A DNA stretch of 12,804 nucleotides, from positions 1 to 12,804 of the forward strand of contig JAZGDL010000047.1 in the NCBI GenBank assembly GCA_036477795.1, written 5' to 3'. Below, one piece after another: positions 6,099-12,804 of the stretch. The translations under genes were made by a program, and so were the position numbers. Each line of letters begins with the position of its first letter. Within the stretch, counting starts at the first letter, position 1. Origin of the DNA: JAZGDL01 sp036477795. Its GTDB lineage: Bacteria > Planctomycetota > Phycisphaerae > UBA1845. The notes beneath the pieces are model-generated. The model had not been told where the DNA came from and ran no database searches. It saw nothing but the letters and a program-made list of their open reading frames with translations.

Positions 6099-6303
6099 GA
6101 TGGTAGCCGCTTTTTTTGCCGCCCCGGGGCGTCTATGAAGGCGGATTCGGTGGCCTCCGCACCAGCGGGCCGCCGATGGACTTGGGTCAATCCGGACAGC
6201 GATTTTTTCGGCCGTTGGCGATATGATCTTATGCGGCGGCCAAGTTGCTCAGTGCGCGTCTGTTGGAAGTTGGAATGCGCGGAGCGGCCATGCGTAATCC
6301 AGC

Positions 6304-8010
6304 GTGAGCGTTAGAATATTACCAGTGCGACTTTCACGTAGCGTTCAGAGCCTTCAGCGCCTTCAGCGCATCGCGCGGGTGCTGACCCAGCACGGCTTCG
6401 GCCACATAGTGGACCAACTCGACCTGGGGCGGTTCGTTCCGCTGTGGCTCAAGAATCGAGCGGGGACTGCCAAGGGAGATGCTCAAGCTCCCAGCGTCGG
6501 TCGACGATTGCGACTGGTGGCCAATGAGCTGGGCCCGATCTTCGTCAAGCTGGGCCAGATGTTGGCCACCCGCCCGGATATTTTGCCACCGGAAATCCTT
6601 ACGGAGTTGCAGACGCTGCAAGATCGCGTCGCCCCCTTCGATTCGGCGGCGGCCATGGATACCATTTCGGGGGAATTGGGTGCGCCGCTTTCCGAAGCCT
6701 ACCGCTCGATCGACGATGAACCGATCGCCTCCGGCTCCATCGGGCAGGTCTACCGCGCCACGCTCACGGACGGCCGACCGGTCGTGATCAAGGTGCGACG
6801 CCCCAACATCGAGCAGGAGATCCGGTCGGACCTGCAACTGCTGAAATGGCTGGCAGAAGGGTTGGAGCGCTGGGTCTCCGAGACCCGGCAATACCATCCG
6901 TGCACTCTGGCGGAGGAGTTCGAGCGTGCCTTGCTGCGCGAGCTGGACTTCATGCACGAGGCTGCCACCACGGCACGGCTGCGTGAAGCGTTTGCGGACG
7001 ACCCGCACATCGAAATCCCCGAGGTCATCTGGTCGCACACCACACCGAGCGTTCTGACATTAGAGGCTTTGGAAGGGGAAAGCCTCCAGCAAGCCCTGGA
7101 CGAAGACGGCGCCCGGTACAATCACAAGGCGTTGGCCATGCGGCTGGCAGACATGTATCTAAGGCAGTTTCTCGAGATCGGCACGTTTCACGCCGATCCA
7201 CATCCGGGCAACATCCTGGTCAAGCCGCCGGCGCGTATCGGTCTCATCGATTTCGGGCAGTTCGGGGTGGTCAGCGACGCGCTGGCCGGCAACCTTCTGA
7301 TCCTGCTGTTGGGGGCGGTGCATCGGGACATGGACCTGATCTTCGATGCCCTCGGCGAGATGGGCGCGTTGGGGGCGCGCACCAACCGCGGACAACTGGT
7401 GTGCGATCTTCAAACAATGGTTGACAAGTATCATGGACAACCCCTCGAGAGACTGAAGATCTCATCGATGTTCAATGACATGGCGGAAACCATAAGGCGG
7501 CATGACGTGTCCATCCCACGCGACGCCGTCCTAATGCTCAAGTCCTTGGCTACCGTGTGGGGTGTGGCGTTGCGTCTGGATCCCGAGCTGGATCTGGTGG
7601 GGTTGCTGAAACCGCGATTGGCCTCGATGGTCCGCGATCGTCTTTCACCCGTCCGGGCCTTGCGTAGCGGGGGGGTGACTCTGTGGCATCTGCTGGGCGT
7701 TTTTCGGTCGGCCCCGCAGCAACTACGTGAGATGTTGAAACAACTCTCCGCGGGCCGGTGGCAGGTTCACATACGACACGAGAATCTGGAGCCGCTGGGC
7801 CGAGACTTGGACCGCTCAAGCAATCGCATGGCGTTCGCGATCGTAATCGCCGGCGTGGTGGTGGGCAGTTCCGCGTTGGTAAGTGCCGACCCGAGTTTCC
7901 AGGTCCTCGGCGTCCGGGTGCAGGTGCTGGGGGTTATCGGCTACCTGATGGCTGCGGTACTGGGCATGGGACTCCTTTGGGCGATCTTCCGCAGTGGACG
8001 TTTGTCGTAA
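6304..8010 (+). CDS. ubiB: UbiB/ABC1/ADCK-family atypical kinase
   Basis: This 568-residue membrane protein belongs to the UbiB (ABC1, AarF) family of kinase-like ATPases, which support isoprenoid quinone biosynthesis or lipid handling at the membrane. The family marks are clear: KxGQ as KLGQ (82-85), the Ala-rich loop as PIASGSIGQVY (140-150), the VAIK-type lysine K163 (VVIKV), ExD at E213-D215 (RELDF), the catalytic HADPHPGN (296-303) and DFG (316-318). Two transmembrane helices end the protein (about 509-528 and 540-562), as usual. The start is a GTG at 6304 with an in-frame TAA at 6295-6297 and no good Shine-Dalgarno, so a slightly later start is possible. It stands alone between opposite-strand and unrelated genes. 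In a planctomycete the likely quinone would be menaquinone, so 'ubiquinone' in the gene name should be read loosely. Confidence 0.95.
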   Translation: MSVRILPVRLSRSVQSLQRLQRIARVLTQHGFGHIVDQLDLGRFVPLWLKNRAGTAKGDAQAPSVGRRLRLVANELGPIFVKLGQMLATRPDILPPEILTELQTLQDRVAPFDSAAAMDTISGELGAPLSEAYRSIDDEPIASGSIGQVYRATLTDGRPVVIKVRRPNIEQEIRSDLQLLKWLAEGLERWVSETRQYHPCTLAEEFERALLRELDFMHEAATTARLREAFADDPHIEIPEVIWSHTTPSVLTLEALEGESLQQALDEDGARYNHKALAMRLADMYLRQFLEIGTFHADPHPGNILVKPPARIGLIDFGQFGVVSDALAGNLLILLLGAVHRDMDLIFDALGEMGALGARTNRGQLVCDLQTMVDKYHGQPLERLKISSMFNDMAETIRRHDVSIPRDAVLMLKSLATVWGVALRLDPELDLVGLLKPRLASMVRDRLSPVRALRSGGVTLWHLLGVFRSAPQQLREMLKQLSAGRWQVHIRHENLEPLGRDLDRSSNRMAFAIVIAGVVVGSSALVSADPSFQVLGVRVQVLGVIGYLMAAVLGMGLLWAIFRSGRLS

Positions 8011-8072
8011 GTTTCTTTTCTGCTGATCTACGCGATACGACATAGTTCGGCCGCGTTATTACAGTAACACTG

Positions 8073-8080
8073 AAAGGAGG
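8073..8080 (+). promoter_or_regulatory. Strong Shine-Dalgarno for a small ORF
   Basis: AAAGGAGG is a near-perfect match to the anti-Shine-Dalgarno sequence, and it lies 5 nt before the GTG at 8086. No annotated-size gene follows, which is why the small ORF was considered. Confidence 0.55.
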
Positions 8081-8085
8081 CTGGT

Positions 8086-8184
8086 GTGCCGGTGCTGCCG
8101 CGGTTTTCTGCGGATTTCGAGTTTTTTGCTAAAGTTCTTGCTCTCGCCGACTTGATTCGGGGGTTTTTGAATCCTATAGACTAA
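8086..8184 (+). CDS. Candidate 32-residue small protein
   Basis: GTG at 8086 opens a 32-codon frame ending in TAA (8182-8184). It would encode a peptide starting MPVLPRFSADFEFFAKVLAL, with hydrophobic residues spaced as in an amphipathic helix, and ending in NPID. The support is the strong ribosome binding site 5 nt upstream and the intrinsic terminator 31 nt after the stop. It matches no family I recognise. A competing GTG at 8084 in another frame gives a 23-codon Cys-rich peptide but lies too close to the Shine-Dalgarno. It could also be a non-coding RNA. Confidence 0.4.
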   Translation: MPVLPRFSADFEFFAKVLALADLIRGFLNPID

Positions 8185-8214
8185 TGGAAGCTGTCGTGTC
8201 CCCTTTTTGACGGT

Positions 8215-8254
8215 CCCGCATCTCTTCCCCGAGAGGTGCGGGGCCAGTTTTTTT
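8215..8254 (+). terminator. Intrinsic terminator
   Basis: The 11-bp stem cccgcatctct (8215-8225) and agaggtgcggg (8232-8242), with one G-U pair and a 6-nt loop, is followed after five bases by seven T (8248-8254). It lies 205 nt past the ubiB-like stop and 31 nt past the small ORF, so it probably ends the small-ORF transcript or a long ubiB 3' end. Confidence 0.75.
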
Positions 8255-8508
8255 GCCCCCAGCCTGTGGCTTTCCGATATTTCGCCCGCGGACCATCTTT
8301 TGGAGAATCCGCAAGCCAGGAACCGATAACCAGCCATAGATCACTGAAGGCGGTCATTCTGGTGAAGCTTTCAAGAAATCAGCGCGGGATCACTTGATCT
8401 TCGGCGGGTTGGCCGGCATCATACGCGATCGTCGGGAGCTTTTCCGGGGCTGTTGCCGCCGGCGTGGTGCCGCAACAGTAGAACGGTCTGGCACAAGGAA
8501 ACAACCCA
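8255..8508 (+). promoter_or_regulatory. Leader of the beta-barrel operon with a weak promoter and hairpin
   Basis: TTGATC (8394-8399) and CATCAT (8417-8422), spaced 17 nt, form a candidate sigma70 promoter with 4 of 6 matches in each box. A perfect 7-bp stem, ctgttgc (8450-8456) and gcaacag (8472-8478), lies in the leader and may affect stability or translation. AAGGA at 8495-8499 serves the TTG start. I see no gene in this stretch. Confidence 0.35.
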
Positions 8509-9927
8509 TTGTTCAAGAAACGACTCGTATTGCGTTATGTGTTGCTTGCGCTGGGCATCTCGGGATGGGCGGCAGCGGCCATGGCCCAAAGGCCTGAGCC
8601 GGACGCCTTTCTCAACCAGCAGCGAGCCATCACGGACCTGATCCGGCAGGAGCGGGAGAAGCTGAGCCCGGTCACCGAAGACACCCAGTTTGACTACGGT
8701 GGCTCCTACAGTTTCTTCCTGTTTCTATACGACGACGGCGTGAACAGTTCTCGGACGTTCCGGCGTCATGATCTGCGCCTCTGGGCGCGACTTGGTTTGG
8801 ACAAGGGCGCGCACGAGTTCTACGCCCGTGGCCGCCTGAGCTTCGTGGACTTCAATCCCGGCGACCAGTTCGAGGAGGAGGACGACGTCGACGGCATGAA
8901 CCTCGAGCGGGGGTTCTACAAGTTCGACCTGGCCAAGGCCATGCTGGCCTCCAGCGGCACGCGGATCGATTACAACGTGGAATTCAAGATCGGTCGTGAC
9001 TTCACCCAGTTCGGCACGGGCTACGCCCTGTCCACACCGCTGGACCAGGTGTTGTTGCGCGCCACGCTTCACGATCTGGAGCTCACCGGACTGATGGGCA
9101 AGACCATCGGCAGCTCGCAGGATTTCGACCAGGTACGCAATCCCGAGCGCACGCGGCGGACGTTTTTCGGTTTGCAGGCCAAGTACCGTGGCTTGGCGCG
9201 TCATGAGCCGTTCGCTTATGTGCTGTGGCAGCGCGATCACAACCGGGACGTGGTACCTGATACGGTGCAGAAGTTCGATTACGATTCGTTTTATGTGGGT
9301 CTGGGCTCGACCGGCGAAATCGTGCCCCGGCTGCGCTACTCGACGGAGTGGGTGGCGGAAACCGGCAGGAGCTTCAGTTCGGGGGCAACGGTTCGCAGGA
9401 ACAACATTGCCGCGTGGGCTTGGGATCTCGAGTTGGAGTACCTGTTCAACTACAAGGGGCGCCCCCGGGTGGGTTTCGAGTACATGTTCGCCAGCGGGGA
9501 TGCGGATCGGATCGTAAGCCCGACCAGCACCATCGGGGGCAATTCCAAAGGGTTCAAGGATACCAGCTTCATCGGGTTTGGGTTTCGTGACACGGGCTTG
9601 TCGTTCGCCCCACGGTTGAGCAACGTTCACATCTGGCGGCTGGGCGGGTCGTTTTACCCGTTGGAAGACCACCCCAAGTTCAACAGACTGCAACTGGGCA
9701 CGAACTGGTTCCTGTACCACAAGCATCGCTCGAACGCGGCCGTCTCGGACCCCACGGCAACCGATCAGTCGGGGTATCTGGGGTGGGAGATGGATTACTT
9801 CGCCAACTGGGAGGTGACCACGGACTTTTCCGCGACAGCACGTTACGGCGTCTTCTTTCCGGGCGATGCGTTTCCGGATGAGACGACGCGAACGTTTCTG
9901 TTGCTGGGCTTCACATGGAACTTTTAG
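8509..9927 (+). CDS. Outer-membrane beta-barrel, alginate-export-like
   Basis: This 472-residue protein looks like an outer-membrane channel. It has a signal peptide at about 1-26 (KKRLVLRYVLLALGISGW, AAAAMA). Alternating hydrophobic/polar strands run through the whole chain, and it ends TFLLLGFTWNF: a terminal phenylalanine is the standard assembly signature of outer-membrane barrels. The long barrel with Arg-rich and Asp-rich loops, FGLQAKY and WDLELEYLF motifs resembles the alginate export (AlgE-type) family; this is judgement from style, not a proven match. The start is a TTG at 8509, supported by AAGGA 9 nt upstream and by the signal peptide. The lipoprotein gene follows after 2 nt. Its substrate is unknown, but export of an anionic polysaccharide would fit. 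Confidence 0.75.
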   Translation: MFKKRLVLRYVLLALGISGWAAAAMAQRPEPDAFLNQQRAITDLIRQEREKLSPVTEDTQFDYGGSYSFFLFLYDDGVNSSRTFRRHDLRLWARLGLDKGAHEFYARGRLSFVDFNPGDQFEEEDDVDGMNLERGFYKFDLAKAMLASSGTRIDYNVEFKIGRDFTQFGTGYALSTPLDQVLLRATLHDLELTGLMGKTIGSSQDFDQVRNPERTRRTFFGLQAKYRGLARHEPFAYVLWQRDHNRDVVPDTVQKFDYDSFYVGLGSTGEIVPRLRYSTEWVAETGRSFSSGATVRRNNIAAWAWDLELEYLFNYKGRPRVGFEYMFASGDADRIVSPTSTIGGNSKGFKDTSFIGFGFRDTGLSFAPRLSNVHIWRLGGSFYPLEDHPKFNRLQLGTNWFLYHKHRSNAAVSDPTATDQSGYLGWEMDYFANWEVTTDFSATARYGVFFPGDAFPDETTRTFLLLGFTWNF

Positions 9928-9929
9928 GC

Positions 9930-10493
9930 ATGAAAACTCGGCTAGCATGGGCAGTTTTGGCAGTTGCGGCGGTCAGTCTCGCGGGGTGCAGTCAACATAT
10001 CGAGTACGCCCCGTCGCAGGATCACCAGGCGCTGGAATCTTCGGAATTCCTTCACTTCATGGCCCAGGAGCCTATGGTCACGTACGACCAACTCGGCCGG
10101 GCGGCGCTGCTATTGGCTGACGGTGAAGAGAGGCCGATGAGCTTTGATGAGCGCGTGGCGGAACTGAAATCACGCGGTATTGTCCGCGAGGAATGGAACT
10201 ACGCCGCGGACACAATCGTGAATCGCGGGACGCTGGCATATGTGATTCTCAAGGTTTGCCGGATGCCCGGTGGGATCAACACGTTCCTTTCGGGTTTGAC
10301 CGGGCTTGGTTGCGAGCGCTATGCTCTAAAGGAAGTGACTCGCAGGAAGATCGTGCCTTACGGGTTTGCGTATCAAGTCCCGACGGGCGGCGAGGTTGCC
10401 CGGGCATTGGCCAGGGCGGATGATTACATGGCCAAGCGCGGGCTATACGAAAGTGCCGAAGGTGAACTTGATTCGCCCGAGGACATTGAATAG
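9930..10493 (+). CDS. Predicted lipoprotein, partner of the beta-barrel
   Basis: This 187-residue protein has a classic lipoprotein signal MKTRLAWAVLAVAAVSLAGC, with the lipobox LAGC and the acylated cysteine at 20. The mature part is mostly helical. It contains TYDQLGRAALLLADGEERPM (54-73) and RGIVREEWNYAADTIVNRGT with LAYVIL, which resembles the layout of S-layer-homology or fasciclin-like helices only loosely. It has no recognised domain. I start at the ATG at 9930, 2 nt after the barrel stop, which suggests translational coupling; an upstream ATG at 9915 overlaps the barrel frame and would spoil the signal peptide. There is no strong Shine-Dalgarno, consistent with coupling. The neighbour genes suggest a periplasmic or outer-membrane accessory role. 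Confidence 0.8.
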   Translation: MKTRLAWAVLAVAAVSLAGCSQHIEYAPSQDHQALESSEFLHFMAQEPMVTYDQLGRAALLLADGEERPMSFDERVAELKSRGIVREEWNYAADTIVNRGTLAYVILKVCRMPGGINTFLSGLTGLGCERYALKEVTRRKIVPYGFAYQVPTGGEVARALARADDYMAKRGLYESAEGELDSPEDIE

Positions 10494-10530
10494 CCGGAAC
10501 AATCAGGCCCTTTGTTGTGGGGGTATCATT

Positions 10531-11592
10531 ATGTCGATCAAACTTGGTGGATTTCGCGTCGGTCGGAACGTTGCCTGTCTGATGATCGCGTCTGTTGTGT
10601 GGCAAACTCACGGATTCGAATCCGTGGGCTTCGCGGCGGCGGCTCAGCAGGAGGCGCAGCCCGGGCGCCGGGCTATGGACGCGGTCGCGGCTGAAGTCTC
10701 CGGCAACGTGAAGCGTGCCGCCGCGGGCGTGGATGCCAAGGACAAAGACGGCTGGACGCAGGTACAATTGAACGACAACCTGCCGGCGGGGACGCAGATA
10801 AAGACGGCGTTCCGCTCGTTTGTCACGCTACGTTTCGGTAACGACACGGTGGTGCGGGTCCGGGCCATGACGCTGGCCAGTATTGACGAATTCACGCAAA
10901 CTCAAACGGAGCAATCCGTGCGCTTGAGCCTGGGCTACGGGGCCATCCGCGGCGGGACGGTCGAGCGGGAACTGCGCAGCGAACTGGTGGTGGACTCGAC
11001 GGTGGCGACGCTGGCCAAGCGCGGAACGCAAGGGCTGGTTTTCGAGGTGGTCCCTGAGGTCGGCTATTTTGAGGCATCGTTGACCAGGTCGGGCCTCTTG
11101 TCGCTGCTGCACAAGGCCTTGAATGTTGAAAAGGACGTCGCTGCTGGCGAATCGATAAACCAAGACACGATGACAGACTTGGCTTCCGACTTGCAGCTCA
11201 AGGACCTGAAGTTCAAGTTCTTTTCGGATACGATGGAAACTTCATCCGAATCCGGCTTCTCTTCCAAGAACACAACGGGAAGTTCCGCCACCCAACCTGG
11301 CTCGGGCACGGAATCGACCAACAACACCAAGCAGAACGATCCGAGCTTCGTGAGCCAGATCATCGAGGGAACGCTGCCGCCGGAAGAGGAGGTTGAACCG
11401 TTTCCGACGTTCGCCGAAAGGGCTGAAGGAGATTTCGGCGTGCCGGACACCATCGGAGCCATTCTGGGTGATATCCTGCCCTTCAGGCGAGTCCAGGAAG
11501 TACGGCGGGACATCAGTCAACACGCCCGCAGGGCTGGTCGCGCCCCTGGCCGACGAGCACGGCGTGCCTCGACGTCCGTCGGCAAACGCTGA
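10531..11592 (+). CDS. Secreted FecR-domain protein
   Basis: This 353-residue exported protein has a signal sequence at about 1-39 (VGRNVACLMIASVVWQT, then FAAAA). A FecR fold spans about 55-180, with DNLPAGTQIKTAFRSFVTLR followed by FGNDTVVRVRA and LASIDEF, then RGGTVE. FecR domains are beta-rich periplasmic modules; in FecR itself they relay iron signals to an anti-sigma system, but many stand-alone copies have other sensing or scaffold roles. A low-complexity Ser/Thr/Asn linker follows (about 240-275). The tail is Arg-rich (RRAGRAPGRRARRAS), an odd end for a secreted protein. I start at the ATG at 10531 because the signal peptide begins there; a frame open to 10366 lies inside the lipoprotein gene. 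It is 37 nt below the lipoprotein and followed by a CHASE2 gene, a pairing seen in other bacteria. No sigma factor is present. Confidence 0.75.
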   Translation: MSIKLGGFRVGRNVACLMIASVVWQTHGFESVGFAAAAQQEAQPGRRAMDAVAAEVSGNVKRAAAGVDAKDKDGWTQVQLNDNLPAGTQIKTAFRSFVTLRFGNDTVVRVRAMTLASIDEFTQTQTEQSVRLSLGYGAIRGGTVERELRSELVVDSTVATLAKRGTQGLVFEVVPEVGYFEASLTRSGLLSLLHKALNVEKDVAAGESINQDTMTDLASDLQLKDLKFKFFSDTMETSSESGFSSKNTTGSSATQPGSGTESTNNTKQNDPSFVSQIIEGTLPPEEEVEPFPTFAERAEGDFGVPDTIGAILGDILPFRRVQEVRRDISQHARRAGRAPGRRARRASTSVGKR

Positions 11593-11630
11593 GCCACGTG
11601 CGCTAGTAAGCACCAACATCCACACACCCT

Positions 11631-11668
11631 AACCGCTCCCTGACGGTTGAACCGCTCCCTTACGGTCG
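11631..11668 (+). repeat. Tandem 19-bp hairpin repeat between FecR and CHASE2 genes
   Basis: Two adjacent 19-bp copies, aaccgctccctgacggttg (11631-11649) and aaccgctcccttacggtcg (11650-11668), differ at two bases. Each can fold as accg/cggt around an 8-nt loop. The sequence type, CGCTCCCTNACGGTCGCGG, looks like a dispersed repeat found in planctomycete intergenic DNA. From 11593 to 11771 there is otherwise no gene and no clear terminator; a 5-bp stem ggatc/gatcc lies near 11698-11715. Confidence 0.6.
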
Positions 11669-11771
11669 CGGCTCTGTGTATGCTGCCCGCTCCCGGGATC
11701 TGCTTGCGGATCCGCCCGCTGAACCGTCCGCTTTGATTAACAGAATCTGAGGAAGAAGGTAGGATGTTTGC

Positions 11772-12804
11772 ATGCGCATGCTAATGCGGTGGATACGTGC
11801 CCACATTTTGGGCCTGGCTGTCGGGCTGGTGGTGACCTTGACGGCGGCAGCGTCGTATCAGTTCGGCCTGCTTGAGTGGATGAGCCTGAAGCTGTTGAAC
11901 TACCGGTTCAAGCACTTCAACCGGGTGGTGGCGGACAATCGGGTGGTGATGATCGACATCACCGACTACGCGCTGGAGCGGGTGCACAAATGGCCTTGGC
12001 CCCGCCAATACCACGCCTACTTGATCGACACGCTTACGTATTTGGGTGCTCGGGCGACGCTCATGGATATCGTGTTCGCGGAGGCGGAGGCGGGGCGCTT
12101 CGAACATCCGAAACTAGATCCGGACTACGAGATCGACGACGTGATCCCGATTCTGGGGGAGACTGCAGAAGAGGCTGACAAGCTCCACATCGACCAGGCC
12201 ATTTGGGATGATAGAGAACTTGAAACGGCGCTGAGGCGAAACGGTCAAGTTTTCATCGCAATGTTTGCACGGCTGTACAGCCCACAGTTTTTTCCGGACA
12301 AGATTCGAGAAACGGTTTACGAGATTCTCGATGGGCATCCCGGCATCACATTTGAGGCTTTCCAGGAAAGCGTACGTGAGCGGATCGGTGCCAGTCTGGA
12401 CCGGGTGATGACCTCTGCCGGCCGGTCCGCTATGCGAAACGATCCCAAGGACCTGTTCGACACCATGCGCATCGAGCATCTGCTGGAGCAGCGTTTTGAT
12501 CGTTCAGGCAACGATCTGGCTGAAAGACTGGGCGTGAGCGAGAAAGATATTGATCTTCATCTTGCCGGCGCGAAGCGAAACGTCGCGCGGAGACTTGTCG
12601 CGCGGGCTCGTCAGGAGTATCCGAAAGCACTCTGGCCCGAAACGTTCACACATGTGCAGCCGGAGGTGTCCATCGAGCTGCTCAACGCCGACCGCCTCGA
12701 CCTCCTGCGGGCGTTCCGGGCGGTCTCCAGTCGACGCAGTGTCTTCGCTACCGGGATGGCTGTACCGGAATCTCTGATCGGTCACATCCGGAACGCGTCG
12801 GACT
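11772..12804 (+). CDS. CHASE2-domain sensor, N-terminal part
   Basis: The gene runs off the right edge; 344 residues are visible. A transmembrane helix (about 9-29, ILGLAVGLVVTLTAAASY) leads into a CHASE2 extracytoplasmic sensing domain marked by VADNRVVMIDITDYALERV (53-71), WPWPRQYHAYLIDTL and GARATLMDIVFAE. CHASE2 modules normally precede three more membrane helices and an output domain: adenylate/guanylate cyclase, GGDEF, or kinase. The output domain is not in the window, so the enzyme type is open. A charged insert (about 104-320) lies in the middle of the sensor, longer than I expect. The ATG at 11772 has AGGA 7 nt upstream; M3 and M5 in the same frame are alternatives. It shares direction with the FecR gene and probably its transcript, though the gap is 179 nt. 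Confidence 0.8.
   Translation, partial: MRMLMRWIRAHILGLAVGLVVTLTAAASYQFGLLEWMSLKLLNYRFKHFNRVVADNRVVMIDITDYALERVHKWPWPRQYHAYLIDTLTYLGARATLMDIVFAEAEAGRFEHPKLDPDYEIDDVIPILGETAEEADKLHIDQAIWDDRELETALRRNGQVFIAMFARLYSPQFFPDKIRETVYEILDGHPGITFEAFQESVRERIGASLDRVMTSAGRSAMRNDPKDLFDTMRIEHLLEQRFDRSGNDLAERLGVSEKDIDLHLAGAKRNVARRLVARARQEYPKALWPETFTHVQPEVSIELLNADRLDLLRAFRAVSSRRSVFATGMAVPESLIGHIRNASD

Noticed and set aside
8059..8337. 92-codon minus-strand frame
   Set aside because: Overlaps the terminator and the small-ORF unit, is basic and low in structure, and has no ribosome binding site.

Overview
The window is GC-rich DNA that looks like a planctomycete, probably Phycisphaerae-like. Three things suggest this: PEP-CTERM tails ending in an ALRRRR motif, a secreted dockerin protein whose dockerin follows an 'IDIGFLPCDVNQDG' segment, and alternative start codons with many small operons. 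The assignment is by protein style only; there is no rRNA or other marker here.

Layout. (1) 1-~780 is decayed mobile DNA on the + strand. It holds the frameshifted C-terminal part of an IS1182-like DDE transposase, its non-coding tail, and a 43-base 3' fragment of tRNA-Arg(CCG) that starts at the anticodon loop. That fragment is what the far attachment site of a tRNA-integrated element looks like. (2) 901-1563 (- strand) has a two-ACT-domain protein and, just past its stop codon in the same frame, a relic resembling the N-terminus of 5-oxoprolinase. (3) 1666-4171 (- strand) is a tandem family of three secreted paralogues with a cohesin-like beta-sandwich. Two end in PEP-CTERM sorting signals. 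The third has a long Asp-rich linker and a different Cys-Gly/TM/RRR tail. A textbook sigma70 promoter precedes the family, and hairpin terminators follow the first two members. (4) 4487-5746 (- strand) is a secreted protein ending in a type I dockerin pair, with a leader of about 315 nt and a strong predicted promoter. (5) 6304-8010 (+ strand) is a UbiB/ABC1 atypical kinase, followed by a candidate 32-residue small ORF and an intrinsic terminator. (6) 8509-12804 (+ strand) has an outer-membrane beta-barrel (alginate-export-like), an overlapping-context lipoprotein, a FecR-domain secreted protein and the start of a CHASE2 sensor that runs off the window.

How the genes may work together. The cohesin-like paralogues beside a dockerin protein suggest a secreted surface-assembly set (inference). 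The barrel, lipoprotein, FecR and CHASE2 genes run in one direction and look like an envelope export or sensing module, with the CHASE2 protein as the signal output. No CRISPR array, complete RNA gene, or intact mobile element is visible.
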